A DNA stretch of 28,118 nt. It comes from a virus. The translations under genes were made by a program, and so were the position numbers. The stretch covers positions 1-28,118 of IMG/VR virus record IMGVR_UViG_3300010401_000073, one strand, 5' to 3'. Every line of letters starts with the position of its first letter. Position 1 is the first letter of the stretch. The notes beneath the pieces were generated by a model, which saw only the letters and a list, made by a program, of their open reading frames with translations, had not been told where the DNA came from and made no database searches. Below are positions 7,949 through 15,088 of the stretch, one piece after another.

Positions 7949-9855
7949 GATTTTTTATTCATTGATATGATAGTTGGCGTCAACATTGCCAGTAGAGCCA
8001 AATCATCTGGTGTTGAACCGTCAATAGGAAAATCGAATATGCCTTTTTGAATGTGACTGTTTTCACGCTCAATCTGCTCTGGAGATTTGCCAGTTCGAAC
8101 AAAGTCTGCAAAATTTTCTCCAGTTGTTCTATCCGTAAATAGCATTGCTGGATTCATAATTTGCTGGCCACTCAAATTGCTAACGGAGATGGAAGGCAAA
8201 CCAGATTTGCTAGCACGACCTCTGTTTCTTCCATGCGAATTTCTTAATCCATCTAAAGCCAAATCCGCAAGCGTCGTATCCCTATGTGATAAATACTGAC
8301 TGATAACGTAAAGACAGATACAGGAAGACATAACAATATCATCATGATTGCTCTTTGTTGCTTCGTATCTATCTTTCTTTGGATTGTATTCGAATGTTTT
8401 TACTTCGTTGTGTAATCGCTTACTGTAATAAATAAATTCTTCCGTTGTAATGGCTTCACTGAATTTGTCAGTATAAGCATTGCGGGTTCTTTTGGTAGTT
8501 GCAATTCCAGCTTTGTTATTTACATCGTAAATGTTGAACCCTTTTTTATCTGGACTCTTGGGTTCGCGATATACATTGTAATACTGTTTTTCTAAAAACC
8601 TGTTTTCTGTAGTCTGGGACCATCCAGCATTATTTTCCCAGACCACCAACGCATTATTATAAGCAATACCAAAGTTGAGAAGAATATCTGCAAACTTTGT
8701 TGTAGTCATCTTTCCGCAATATTCTGCAACCTGTTCAACACATGGAATTTTTCTTCCAGTCTTTTCATCGTTATCATCATACTCATCTCGTTCTCCATCC
8801 AAATCAAACACTACACATGCATTGAAGTCTGTTTTTGATTTGTCTGAACCTTCACCTTGAGAAATATCATCGTTACCACTTGCAAAGTCAGCAGCAATTA
8901 CATAATTGTGACCAACTACTGGCGGTTTCCAATACCAAATACCAAACTCATCTCCGCTTCCTTTGTAAGTTGGTTCTCTAATCCATTTCGCGTCAATATA
9001 GGCAATCCATTTTGCACTAATGAGTGTGTCACCGGAACCAAGAAATTGACAAGCGAACTCTTGAGCGAAATATTTTTCTCCATGCGCTCTAATTTGTTCC
9101 AACGCCCATTGGTCATTACGTGATGGATGTTGCTCCCATCCCAAACAAATAGCATTGAATTCGTTTAGTCCGCCTTCTGCATCCGTGTAAAGTTTATGAT
9201 AGTAATTCCCCTGACCTGCCGGAGTCGATAGAACAATGGACCGACCACCTACAATTAATGTTGGAAATATGGACTTCCACGTTTCTTCGAAATCAGGAAT
9301 AAACGCTGCTTCATCGACTATTAAGAGAGAAAGTGTGTAACCTCGAAACGCATCATCTGTAGTCGAGCTTGCAACAACGGTGCTTTTGTTTTTTAATACA
9401 ATCGAAAGGTCATTGCGTTTTTGAAATTCGTCAACGTCAAGCGCATACTTCATCCAATCTGGTAAATAGTCAATGACATCCTTGACTTTTTGCAGCATGT
9501 TCTGGGCTGCAATTTGTTTGTTGGCAAGAATTCCTATTTCTTTGGAATCGTAAAAAATGGCATACCATGCTGCAAATGCAGCAGAAAGCCACGAGATACC
9601 CATCTGACGAGATTTAAGAACAATGTTGAAACGATTCTCTACAAAATCATCGACCGTCTTTTCTTGAAATGGATAAAGCTCAAACGGAATCATACCGCCG
9701 ACCGAAGACTTTGTCTTGACGTAATTGTTTATCCAATACTTGATGTCGGCTTTACATTTTGTAAGCTCTTTGACAATATCCTGAATGTGCTCACCAGTTG
9801 ATGGATTGATAGCATTCTCAAATATTTTCTGAAGTTCTTTGTTTCGAAGTAGCAT
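7945..9855 (-). CDS. Terminase large subunit (gp17-like packaging ATPase/nuclease)
   Basis: A 636-residue motor subunit of the T4 gp17 type that powers DNA translocation and cuts the concatemer. The N-terminal ATPase shows a Walker A-like KSRQMGIS (residues 81-88), Walker B SLLIVDEAAF (about 176-185, D181/E182) and the coupling motif LSTPAGQGN (209-217). The C-terminal RNase H-like nuclease shows NYVIAADFASG (D323), NALVVWENNAGW (E407) and SNHDDIVMS (D505/D506), the expected three acidic residues. It is first in the leftward operon and coupled to the portal by GTGA. Upstream (about 9870-9885, minus strand) there is a TATGAATA sequence resembling a T4-type late promoter TATAAATA; this is a weak observation. 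Small subunit not seen in the window. Confidence 0.95.
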   Translation of the reverse strand: MLLRNKELQKIFENAINPSTGEHIQDIVKELTKCKADIKYWINNYVKTKSSVGGMIPFELYPFQEKTVDDFVENRFNIVLKSRQMGISWLSAAFAAWYAIFYDSKEIGILANKQIAAQNMLQKVKDVIDYLPDWMKYALDVDEFQKRNDLSIVLKNKSTVVASSTTDDAFRGYTLSLLIVDEAAFIPDFEETWKSIFPTLIVGGRSIVLSTPAGQGNYYHKLYTDAEGGLNEFNAICLGWEQHPSRNDQWALEQIRAHGEKYFAQEFACQFLGSGDTLISAKWIAYIDAKWIREPTYKGSGDEFGIWYWKPPVVGHNYVIAADFASGNDDISQGEGSDKSKTDFNACVVFDLDGERDEYDDNDEKTGRKIPCVEQVAEYCGKMTTTKFADILLNFGIAYNNALVVWENNAGWSQTTENRFLEKQYYNVYREPKSPDKKGFNIYDVNNKAGIATTKRTRNAYTDKFSEAITTEEFIYYSKRLHNEVKTFEYNPKKDRYEATKSNHDDIVMSSCICLYVISQYLSHRDTTLADLALDGLRNSHGRNRGRASKSGLPSISVSNLSGQQIMNPAMLFTDRTTGENFADFVRTGKSPEQIERENSHIQKGIFDFPIDGSTPDDLALLAMLTPTIISMNKKS

Positions 9856-9908
9856 ATTTTTGTCGTCTATTCATAATTAGACTTCAAAAATTGCTTGAAT
9901 GCGTGTTT

Positions 9909-9941
9909 TTGAACTTTCGACCTTGAAGTTAGCGTTGTATT
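9909..9941 (+). promoter_or_regulatory. Recurrent phage promoter, copy 1 (TTGAAC-N20-TTGTATT)
   Basis: TTGAAC at 9909-9914 and TTGTATT at 9935-9941, spaced 20 bp, preceded by a T run. One of eight copies in the window, all on the plus strand and all just before a rightward gene or RNA. It lies in the divergent gap between terminase and the rightward array and would drive the hairpin RNA at 9946-10037. Promoter identity is inferred from recurrence and placement. Confidence 0.65.
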
Positions 9942-9945
9942 TGTA

Positions 9946-10037
9946 GATTGGATATGAATGCATGAGGTGGTGAATGTAGTTGTGCTCCTTGTCAGACTGT
10001 CAAGTTGAGCCGACGCGCAGTAACCACCTCATTTTTC
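9946..10037 (+). ncRNA. Possible small RNA ending in a hairpin and U-tract
   Basis: Between two promoter copies lies about 90 bp with no convincing reading frame. ATGAGGTGGT (9962-9971) pairs perfectly with ACCACCTCAT (10023-10032), and the right arm runs into a T run (10032-10036). Thus a transcript from the 9909 promoter could end here as a short RNA closed by a 10-bp stem around a 51-nt apical region. It is not an ordinary tRNA, since no TTCRA T-loop is visible. A long-range terminator or a regulatory leader are alternatives. Confidence 0.4.
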
Positions 10038-10061
10038 TATTCTAATAGAAACATCTGGATT

Positions 10062-10093
10062 TTGAACTTTGACCTTCTTATTGAGGTTGTATT
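10062..10093 (+). promoter_or_regulatory. Recurrent phage promoter, copy 2
   Basis: TTGAAC at 10062-10067 and TTGTATT at 10087-10093, spaced 19 bp, 32 bp before the ATG at 10125. It supports placing the first rightward start at 10125 rather than at 10005, because a 10005 start would put the promoter inside the gene. Confidence 0.65.
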
Positions 10094-10124
10094 GAGTGAT
10101 AGAACTTTCAACGTTAAAACTTAT

Positions 10125-10334
10125 ATGAAAAGACAGGAAATTAAAGACTTATTGACTTGCGACACTCTTGGGAAAAACAAGAACGGGAATTACGTTGCAA
10201 AGTGGTCCTATTTCTATCGACATGGTGAGTCGCCAGAAAAATACGCGGCATCTGTTTTGAAAGCAATTCCGAATGCTGTTATTGTCGGTCAAGGAGACCA
10301 TTATGTTGATGGTGGTCGGACTTTTTTGGTCTGA
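10125..10334 (+). CDS. Small unknown protein, first gene of rightward array
   Basis: A 69-residue protein beginning MKRQEIKDLLTCDTLGKNKN. The frame is open further upstream, but that part contains promoter copy 2 and reads as non-coding, so ATG 10125 is preferred. The C-terminal half (SPEKYAASVLKAIPNAVIVG, then DHYVDGGRTFLV) looks like a compact alpha/beta fold with no recognisable active site. Function unknown. It leads the rightward array and is probably expressed early. Confidence 0.65.
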   Translation: MKRQEIKDLLTCDTLGKNKNGNYVAKWSYFYRHGESPEKYAASVLKAIPNAVIVGQGDHYVDGGRTFLV

Positions 10335-10349
10335 ATGGGTTAACAGACA

Positions 10350-10556
10350 ATGGTCAAAAGTGAAATGAAAGAAAAAGAACTATCTACTGACATTTGTGAT
10401 AATTGTGGTAAAGTTCGAGGGGACCATAAAGCATCTACTTATCACTGTCCAAAAGGAAAGAAACACAGAACGTTTGGACATCCATACTATGATTCTGTCT
10501 TGACATTTAAGTTCAAGAAACGAGGAAAACCGGGAAAGACATCATTGTCATTATGA
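10350..10556 (+). CDS. Mini zinc-binding protein
   Basis: A 68-residue basic protein with CDNCGKVRGDH near the N-terminus and YHCPKGKKH further on: a CxxC plus H/C set that could hold one zinc ion. ATG 10350 and 10365 (MKEKELSTD) are both possible starts. Its stop overlaps the next start (ATGA). I recognise no specific family; nucleic-acid or protein binding is inference from the metal-ligand pattern and basic tail. Confidence 0.65.
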   Translation: MVKSEMKEKELSTDICDNCGKVRGDHKASTYHCPKGKKHRTFGHPYYDSVLTFKFKKRGKPGKTSLSL

Positions 10557-10786
10557 TTAAACTAATCAGAGAGCCGAAGTGTTTACCGCCCCCGTATGAA
10601 CATTGTTGTTTCTGTGACAGACCTACACCGTTTTGGTGTGATGAACCGAATGTGGCAATTTGTACTCCTTGCGGCAAAAAACATAACATAGAAGACGTTC
10701 CCACAAAAAAGGAATGGATTGACAAACAAGAATACTATGAAAAAGACAATAGCGGTATCGAAGAAGACAGCCAAAGTGTTGCGTGA
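10553..10786 (+). CDS. Mini zinc-ribbon protein
   Basis: A 77-residue protein with two paired cysteine motifs, CCFCDRPTPFWC and CTPCGKKH, forming a plausible four-cysteine zinc ribbon in residues ~18-44, followed by an acidic, glutamate-rich tail. Coupled upstream by ATGA and overlapping the 37-residue gene downstream. One of at least five tiny zinc-ribbon-like proteins in this array. Family not identified. Confidence 0.65.
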   Translation: MIKLIREPKCLPPPYEHCCFCDRPTPFWCDEPNVAICTPCGKKHNIEDVPTKKEWIDKQEYYEKDNSGIEEDSQSVA

Positions 10787-10850
10787 AGCGGTCGCAGCAT
10801 TAGAGAACCATCCGTCCAAATTTAATATGGGTAACTGGTTCATTGTCTGA
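10737..10850 (+). CDS. 37-residue mini-protein
   Basis: ATG 10737 opens a 37-residue frame, MKKTIAVSKKTAKVLREAVA, then ALENHPSKFNMGNWFIV, overlapping the end of the zinc-ribbon gene by 50 bp and the start of the next gene by 8 bp. The amphipathic, alanine-rich helix and terminal NMGNWFIV look protein-like rather than random, and without it there is a 56-bp gap unlike other junctions. Too short for family assignment; it could also serve mainly to couple translation. Confidence 0.45.
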   Translation: MKKTIAVSKKTAKVLREAVAALENHPSKFNMGNWFIV

Positions 10851-11028
10851 ACCAGCCATCATTGCAATGGTTATTGCGGGATTAACACTTGACGAACAGG
10901 AGGCGCTTTTTCATGATGAAGAATGGCCTTGTGAATTTCGTGTTGGTTATAGAAAAGCAAAAACACCATCTCAAAAAGTTAAAGTGTTGAAAGGTCGAGT
11001 GGAACACTTTATTATGACAGGAGAATGA
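10843..11028 (+). CDS. Small unknown protein
   Basis: A 61-residue protein if the TTG at 10843 is used (MSEPAIIAMVIAGLTLDEQE). An in-frame ATG at 10867 would give MVIAGLTLDEQEAL. It has a hydrophobic start, an acidic middle (LFHDEEWPCEF) and a basic C-terminus. The stop overlaps the next start as ATGA, with GGAG just upstream. No family recognised. Confidence 0.55.
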   Translation: MSEPAIIAMVIAGLTLDEQEALFHDEEWPCEFRVGYRKAKTPSQKVKVLKGRVEHFIMTGE

Positions 11029-11240
11029 AACGTTATCATCGTTTCACTGCACCAATTATACAAGGTTCTGGATATGTTCTGCTATTGATTGCAATGCGAG
11101 CAATGAGGCAACCAGTATTGAATATTTACCTCGATATGTTTGTAACATGGTGTTGTTTAAGCGCAGCATTTTTATTTTCAGCAGCAAAAGAAGCAGACAA
11201 AAACCAGAAGAACACAAATGAATCCACAACAACAAGCTGA
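11025..11240 (+). CDS. Small membrane protein with two hydrophobic segments
   Basis: A 71-residue protein with a good ribosome site (GGAGA directly before ATG). Hydrophobic stretches around residues 10-26 (IIQGSGYVLLLIAMRAM) and 35-54 (YLDMFVTWCCLSAAFLFSAA) suggest two membrane passes, followed by a polar tail. It overlaps the CoaB-like gene by 23 bp. Role unknown; small membrane proteins are common in phage early regions. Confidence 0.6.
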   Translation: MKRYHRFTAPIIQGSGYVLLLIAMRAMRQPVLNIYLDMFVTWCCLSAAFLFSAAKEADKNQKNTNESTTTS

Positions 11241-12084
11241 TTTGCGTGACGCAATTGAAAAGTCATATAGAGCCAACATACCAAAAAAGGTTATCGTAAT
11301 AGGTGGAGGCACGTTCTCTCTCGTGCGCAATCACATGGCTCTTTCTGCACCAGCATTTGGAACAACAGCCAGAGCCTTAGCAACATTCAGTTATCATCGT
11401 TTTCACGAAATGAAAACTGAGTTGATTCTAACGAAAATGGCGGACCATAATTCTGAACTGTTTACGAATGCGCACATAAAAGACCTTATTGAAAAACTCA
11501 AAGAGACCTATTCAACAAAGGTTGTCTTTTTCAATGTCGCCCTTTGTGATTACGATGGGAAAATCGGTGATGTTGTTAGTGGTAAATATGCTGAACGATT
11601 GGAGACAAAAAATGGGCCGCAAACAATGATTCTGACACCTGCAGAAAAGATTGTTTCGACCATTCGTGAAGGACGCAAAGATATTTTTCTGGTGTCATTT
11701 AAGACAACTTGCAATGCGTCCGAACAAGAGATGTTTGAAAAAGGATTGGCGTTGCTTAAAAATTCAAGCTCCAATCTCGTGCTGGTAAACGATACCAAAA
11801 CACGAATGAACATGATTGTGACTCCGGAAGAAGCTACGTATTCTGTTACAAAAGATAGAAACGCCGCTCTCGAACAACTGGTCGATATTGCATGGTATCG
11901 CAGTCATCTTACGTTCACACAATCTACTGTTGTCGAAGGAACGCCAGTGTCTTGGGATTCTCCAGAAGTTCCAGAAAGCTTGCGCACTATCGTCAATCAC
12001 TGCATCAGTCAAAATGCTTACAAGGTGTTTAACGGAGCAACTGTCGGTCACTTTGCTTGTAAGATAAGTGATACTGAATTTTGA
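11218..12084 (+). CDS. CoaB/DFP-like protein, C-terminus entering an aldolase-like domain
   Basis: A 288-residue protein. Residues ~22-225 resemble the phosphopantothenoylcysteine synthetase (CoaB, DFP) fold: a glycine-rich start KKVIVIGGGTFSLVRNH, the strand VVFFNVALCDYDGKIGD corresponding to the family's 'aaavaDyrp' element, LTPAEKIVSTIREGRKD, FLVSFKTTC, and LVLVNDTKTRMNMIV matching the conserved asparagine-aspartate region. CoaB joins cysteine to phosphopantothenate in CoA synthesis. The last ~40 residues (PESLRTIVNHCISQNAYKVF, GATVGHFACKISDTEF) look like the beginning of a class II aldolase/adducin domain that continues in the next frame. Whether it is catalytically competent is unknown. 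Confidence 0.6.
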   Translation: MNPQQQADLRDAIEKSYRANIPKKVIVIGGGTFSLVRNHMALSAPAFGTTARALATFSYHRFHEMKTELILTKMADHNSELFTNAHIKDLIEKLKETYSTKVVFFNVALCDYDGKIGDVVSGKYAERLETKNGPQTMILTPAEKIVSTIREGRKDIFLVSFKTTCNASEQEMFEKGLALLKNSSSNLVLVNDTKTRMNMIVTPEEATYSVTKDRNAALEQLVDIAWYRSHLTFTQSTVVEGTPVSWDSPEVPESLRTIVNHCISQNAYKVFNGATVGHFACKISDTEF

Positions 12085-12563
12085 CATCCATTAGAAAAAG
12101 CAATTTCAACAATCTTGCAACAACCGGATTGGTTCGTGTCAAGACTGATGGTCCAGATACCGTTCTTGCTTATGGTGCCAAACCATCTGTTGGAGGACAA
12201 TCACAACGAACAATATTTCGTGACCACGAAGGGTTTGATTGTATCGTGCATTTTCATTGTCCGTTAAAAACAAATGGAGAACTCATTCATACAATCTATA
12301 GAGGAGAAGATGTAACGTTTAACAGAAGCCCAATTGGAGAAGTTATTGCTATTGTCTCTCAACGCGAAGTTGAATGCGGTTCTCATCAGTGTGGAAAAAA
12401 CACCTCAAATAATTTGACAGATTATGGAGACTTCAAAGTCGTTATGCTCGATAACCATGGTCCCAATATTGTGTTCAAACGAAGCATTGACCCTCAAATC
12501 ATAATCGAATTCATCGAACGCAATTTTGATTTAGGAAAGAAAACAGGAGGTTACAATTTATGA
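12081..12563 (+). CDS. Class II aldolase/adducin-like protein (major part)
   Basis: A 160-residue protein reading from TTG 12081, which overlaps the upstream stop (TTGA). Zinc-ligand-like signatures of the class II aldolase fold are visible: IVHFHCPLK (HxH) near residue 55, and VVMLDNHGPNIVF, matching the family's 'vLLaNHG'. The expected catalytic glutamate region reads SVGGQSQRT and appears changed, so activity is doubtful. The first strands of this fold are encoded at the end of the previous frame, so the two may be one protein joined by a -1 shift at TTTTGA, a decayed fusion, or two coupled subunits. Confidence 0.55.
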   Translation: MTSIRKSNFNNLATTGLVRVKTDGPDTVLAYGAKPSVGGQSQRTIFRDHEGFDCIVHFHCPLKTNGELIHTIYRGEDVTFNRSPIGEVIAIVSQREVECGSHQCGKNTSNNLTDYGDFKVVMLDNHGPNIVFKRSIDPQIIIEFIERNFDLGKKTGGYNL

Positions 12564-12775
12564 TATTTGGAGAAAAACTTCCTGTCAATATGACCATCAT
12601 AGATTTTGTTTGCAATGATGACCAACTTCGAAAATTATCAAATGATGACTTGATATTTGGTGCTTGTTTTAAAGATGCTTTGTTGGATATGAACGCTACT
12701 CCAGAAAGCTTTCTCAAAAAAGCTGTCATTTATCAATCTGCTGCAATCGAATTGTTAAAAAATTGCTTGACATGA
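12560..12775 (+). CDS. Small unknown protein with strong ribosome site
   Basis: A 71-residue protein starting at ATG 12560 (ATGA overlap), with AGGAGG nine bases upstream, the best Shine-Dalgarno match in the window. The sequence (MTIIDFVCNDDQLRKLSNDD, then ATPESFLKKAVIYQSAAIEL) suggests an all-helical protein. No family recognised. The strong site implies this product may be made in larger amounts than its neighbours. Confidence 0.65.
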   Translation: MIFGEKLPVNMTIIDFVCNDDQLRKLSNDDLIFGACFKDALLDMNATPESFLKKAVIYQSAAIELLKNCLT

Positions 12776-13053
12776 AGCATCCAGCGGAAATAATATTGAA
12801 CGCCCTTCTCCTTGGTCAAGAAGTAACTATGGGCAAATACATCTTCGCACTGTCAGATGATGGTGATTTGTGTATTGTTGCAGAAAGTCATGACACATCG
12901 ACAGAAGAACGAAAACAGATTCTGTTGAAATCTGGTCTTGAATTTGGAGCATTTATAAAAATGTGCAACGAACTCTCGTTTGATGAAGTGTTTTTGATAG
13001 GAGCCAATGGAACATTGCAAAGATTAAATCAAGAAAAAAAGAACCAATCATGA
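12772..13053 (+). CDS. Small unknown alpha/beta protein
   Basis: A 93-residue protein from ATG 12772 (ATGA overlap), preferred over a TTG nine bases upstream. The alternating pattern EVTMGKYIFALSDDGDLCIV, then ESHDTSTEERKQILL, suggests a small alpha/beta domain. It is coupled to the zinc-ribbon gene downstream by ATGA. Function unknown. Confidence 0.62.
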   Translation: MKHPAEIILNALLLGQEVTMGKYIFALSDDGDLCIVAESHDTSTEERKQILLKSGLEFGAFIKMCNELSFDEVFLIGANGTLQRLNQEKKNQS

Positions 13054-13364
13054 CCGTTTTAGAGCCAGCAAAACCTTGGACCGGGAAAGTTACATGCGCT
13101 AACTGTAGCGCAGTCCTTCTTCTAAATGAAGAAGATGTCCGCGCAATAATTGTGAACAATTTGTATTATGCGATGGAGTCGGACTGTCCTGAATGTAAGA
13201 ACAAATTTAATGTTCGCGTATCAGATGTCCCAATTCCATTGTATCATCGACGCATTGAGGTCTATGAAAATTCATTACCAAAACGCCTATCGTTCATTGA
13301 ACGCTTGAAGGTGTTCTTTGGTTTTAATCCTTTATGTCAATGTTCTGAATGTAATGGCGAATAA
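13050..13364 (+). CDS. Zinc-ribbon protein
   Basis: A 104-residue protein with CANCSAVLLL at residues ~16-19 and CPECKNKF at ~46-49, a standard two-knuckle zinc ribbon, plus a C-terminal CQCSEC. The segment between has a basic stretch (LPKRLSFIERLKVFFGF) similar in character to RIQIWFRNLFGLKP in the protein encoded at 13992. Coupled upstream by ATGA, with an 11-bp overlap downstream. Binding partner unknown. Confidence 0.68.
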   Translation: MTVLEPAKPWTGKVTCANCSAVLLLNEEDVRAIIVNNLYYAMESDCPECKNKFNVRVSDVPIPLYHRRIEVYENSLPKRLSFIERLKVFFGFNPLCQCSECNGE

Positions 13365-13713
13365 TAGAGAAATAGAATTTCGAACTCTTTTGAAAGAGTG
13401 GCACCAGAATATTGGATTTTGGTCCTTTTGGAACGATAGCATAGAAGCGCGTCCAGAATTTCCACTGCTTCTTGCATACAAAGAAGAAGGAATTCCTTAT
13501 CTTCTCCGAGTTATTGCCGAAGGTCACTGCTCTGTATTCTTTCAACATCTTCTGTTTCTTCTTTGTGGAGAATATCCAGAGATACCGAAAGAAATGCGAG
13601 GAAGTGTATGGAACGCTGCAATTGCTTGGGTTGAGTGGGGAAAGAAAAAAGGATACATTGATGTTTCTGTTACAATTGCTACAGAGCAACATTTTGATGA
13701 AGACTTGGTGTGA
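13354..13713 (+). CDS. Unknown tryptophan-rich protein
   Basis: A 119-residue protein from ATG 13354 (MANNREIEFRTLLKEWHQNI), chosen because it gives the usual short overlap with the upstream gene. Rich in aromatic residues (GFWSFWNDSIEARPEFPLLL and NAAIAWVEWGKKKGY). No catalytic motif is visible. The antisense frame here is also open and basic, but it ignores the operon structure and is taken as a shadow. Confidence 0.65.
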   Translation: MANNREIEFRTLLKEWHQNIGFWSFWNDSIEARPEFPLLLAYKEEGIPYLLRVIAEGHCSVFFQHLLFLLCGEYPEIPKEMRGSVWNAAIAWVEWGKKKGYIDVSVTIATEQHFDEDLV

Positions 13714-13953
13714 GTGAAATTAAACCATATCAAATACTTGAGCGAGGTACTTTTACGTGTAAGCGCAAGATATGACGACTTGCTTTCTATTCTCAACGAG
13801 AAGATTCGCAAAAACACTGTAACAAGAAAAGTTCTTACCATTATTCAAAATAATATTCGTTTCATCAAGACTATTCAAAAATCATCTTTGGATGATGCAA
13901 CATTCAAGTATATTCTGGGTTTACATTATGATTCCGTCAAAAAAAAGAATTGA
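13714..13953 (+). CDS. Small helical protein
   Basis: A 79-residue basic, helical protein starting at GTG 13714 immediately after the preceding TGA (MKLNHIKYLSEVLLRVSARY). The lysine-rich C-terminus is YDSVKKKN. No family recognised. It is contiguous with both neighbours, which supports expression. Confidence 0.58.
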   Translation: MKLNHIKYLSEVLLRVSARYDDLLSILNEKIRKNTVTRKVLTIIQNNIRFIKTIQKSSLDDATFKYILGLHYDSVKKKN

Positions 13954-14059
13954 TGATGAAGACCTGCCGGTGAAAAGCTATCTGAGAAATATTGTTGCAG
14001 CAGATTATAGAAGAGCACTTTACGAAAGAAACAGATACGAAAAAACTCAGAAAATATAG
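13928..14059 (+). CDS. Possible 43-residue basic peptide
   Basis: ATG 13928 opens MIPSKKRIDDEDLPVKSYLR, then NIVAADYRRALYERNRYEKT, ending at TAG 14057-14059. It overlaps the 79-residue gene by 26 bp and the 13992 frame by 68 bp. The residue composition is protein-like and it has the only ATG start in this gap. It competes with the 13992 frame, and at most one is likely the main product; a frameshift joining the two is also possible. Confidence 0.35.
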   Translation: MIPSKKRIDDEDLPVKSYLRNIVAADYRRALYERNRYEKTQKI

Positions 14060-14213
14060 AAACTTTGTACAGTTGCCTTTATCCACAAGAATTCAAATTT
14101 GGTTTAGAAATTTATTTGGATTAAAACCAAAGATACCAAAGACTTCAATATCTCGAAAAACAATATATGCTAAAACAAAGAAACTTAAACAACATTGGAC
14201 TTCCGAGCTATGA
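13992..14213 (+). CDS. Small basic protein, start uncertain
   Basis: A 73-residue frame with only TTG starts (13992/13995): EEHFTKETDTKKLRKYRNFV, then QLPLSTRIQIWFRNLFGLKP, and a lysine-rich end. The segment RIQIWFRNLFGLKPK is similar in character to the C-terminal helix of the zinc-ribbon protein at 13050. Its beginning overlaps the 43-residue frame, so it may be read by frameshift from it. Function unknown. Confidence 0.45.
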   Translation: MLQQIIEEHFTKETDTKKLRKYRNFVQLPLSTRIQIWFRNLFGLKPKIPKTSISRKTIYAKTKKLKQHWTSEL

Positions 14214-14232
14214 AAACACGATACGCTGAAAT

Positions 14233-14622
14233 TTGGAATGGTACGCAAAACCGGGAAGACAATGGGTTAGTAGAGGTCGTATCTTAACAGAAACAAAAGA
14301 TACGAATTCTCTCTTCGGAAAGGTTGAGGGTTTGATTAACAACGATGGAGAACTTACCTATGGAATCGAGGTTGATACTCTAACGCTCTATCTTTCAAAA
14401 ATCCAGAAAGAGAAAGATGAATACTATGAGGAGGAAGCTCGTATTGAGGCTGAACTCGAAGCTACCTCTTTCCGAATCGCCAATGAAGAAGCAGCCCTAG
14501 AAGAGGCAAACAAGACCGTCAAGATGTTAGGGCCGGGACGCTATTCTATTCAACGAAACGATGGAGGCGTTCACTATATCCAAATCAAAGACGGAAAAAT
14601 TATCACCATTGAATTAGATTAA
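14233..14622 (+). CDS. Unknown protein with central coiled coil
   Basis: A 129-residue protein. The only start near the beginning of the conserved-looking region is TTG 14233 (EWYAKPGRQWVSRGRILTET). Residues ~50-100 form a strongly charged coiled coil (EKDEYYEEEARIEAELEATS), flanked by beta-rich ends (GPGRYSIQRNDGGVHYIQIK). It may be a small oligomeric protein. It ends 3 bp before the next gene. Confidence 0.6.
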   Translation: MEWYAKPGRQWVSRGRILTETKDTNSLFGKVEGLINNDGELTYGIEVDTLTLYLSKIQKEKDEYYEEEARIEAELEATSFRIANEEAALEEANKTVKMLGPGRYSIQRNDGGVHYIQIKDGKIITIELD

Positions 14623-14625
14623 GGT

Positions 14626-15048
14626 ATGAGCACACACGCTGTTTTTATATTTAAGGATGAAACCCATGATGGCAGAGAACGAGAGTTCTATGTTTACAAA
14701 CAATCCGATTGCTATCCAAGCGGAGAGAGTGGGGCAATCGCAAGTATTCTGAAAGCATTTAAATATGCTTGGGAGCTTCCTCGTTTTGAACCCGGAGAGT
14801 TTGCGGCAGCTTTTGTTGCTGTCAATAAAAATACAGATGGGGAAGTTTATTTGTCGGAAGGTCCAAAATATCATGGCGGTCTTGATTATTGCTATGAGAT
14901 TGAACAGGTGCTTGGAACGCTTCGTATTCGAGTAATTCCAAAAAAACTTGGCGGAACTACATTCTATGGAACGCTTGAGGAAGCAATTGAAAAGTTTGTT
15001 CCCAAAGATGCGATTTTGAACTTTCAGTTCAAACCTTTGGTTGTATAA
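14626..15048 (+). CDS. Unknown conserved-looking phage protein
   Basis: A 140-residue protein beginning MSTHAVFIFKDETHDGRERE, with SDCYPSGESGAIASIL, LPRFEPGEFAAAFVAVNKNT and YHGGLDYCYEIEQV. The mix of a beta-sheet start, a 'YPSG' turn and 'GLDYCYEI' resembles an uncharacterised family I recall from several phages; this is memory only. The last codons overlap promoter copy 3, which drives the tRNA-like cluster. No enzymatic motif seen. Confidence 0.68.
   Translation: MSTHAVFIFKDETHDGREREFYVYKQSDCYPSGESGAIASILKAFKYAWELPRFEPGEFAAAFVAVNKNTDGEVYLSEGPKYHGGLDYCYEIEQVLGTLRIRVIPKKLGGTTFYGTLEEAIEKFVPKDAILNFQFKPLVV
15016..15047 (+). promoter_or_regulatory. Recurrent phage promoter, copy 3 (drives tRNA-like cluster)
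   Basis: TTGAAC at 15016-15021 and TTGTAT at 15041-15046, 19 bp apart, inside the last 11 codons of the preceding gene. The only downstream features for 600 bp are the hairpins and tRNA-like sequences, so this copy appears dedicated to the RNA cluster. Confidence 0.6.
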
Positions 15049-15059
15049 ATATCGGTGGT

Positions 15060-15085
15060 TCTGACACCACGAGTGTAATGTCAGA
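15060..15085 (+). ncRNA. Pre-tRNA leader hairpin 1
   Basis: TCTGAC (15060-15065) pairs with GTCAGA (15080-15085) around a 14-nt loop ACCACGAGTGTAAT. It ends 3 nt before the first tRNA-like gene. The same loop and a co-varied stem recur before the second tRNA-like gene, supporting a selected RNA structure. It may be a processing signal for the tRNA 5' ends. Confidence 0.5.
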
Positions 15086-15088
15086 GTT

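Noticed and set aside
10005-10124. Upstream extension of the 69-residue gene
   Set aside because: It would translate promoter copy 2; the ATG at 10125, 32 bp after the -10 element, is the better start.
13324-13692. Minus-strand frame of 122 codons
   Set aside because: Antisense to a well-packed plus-strand gene with coupled neighbours and no support of its own.
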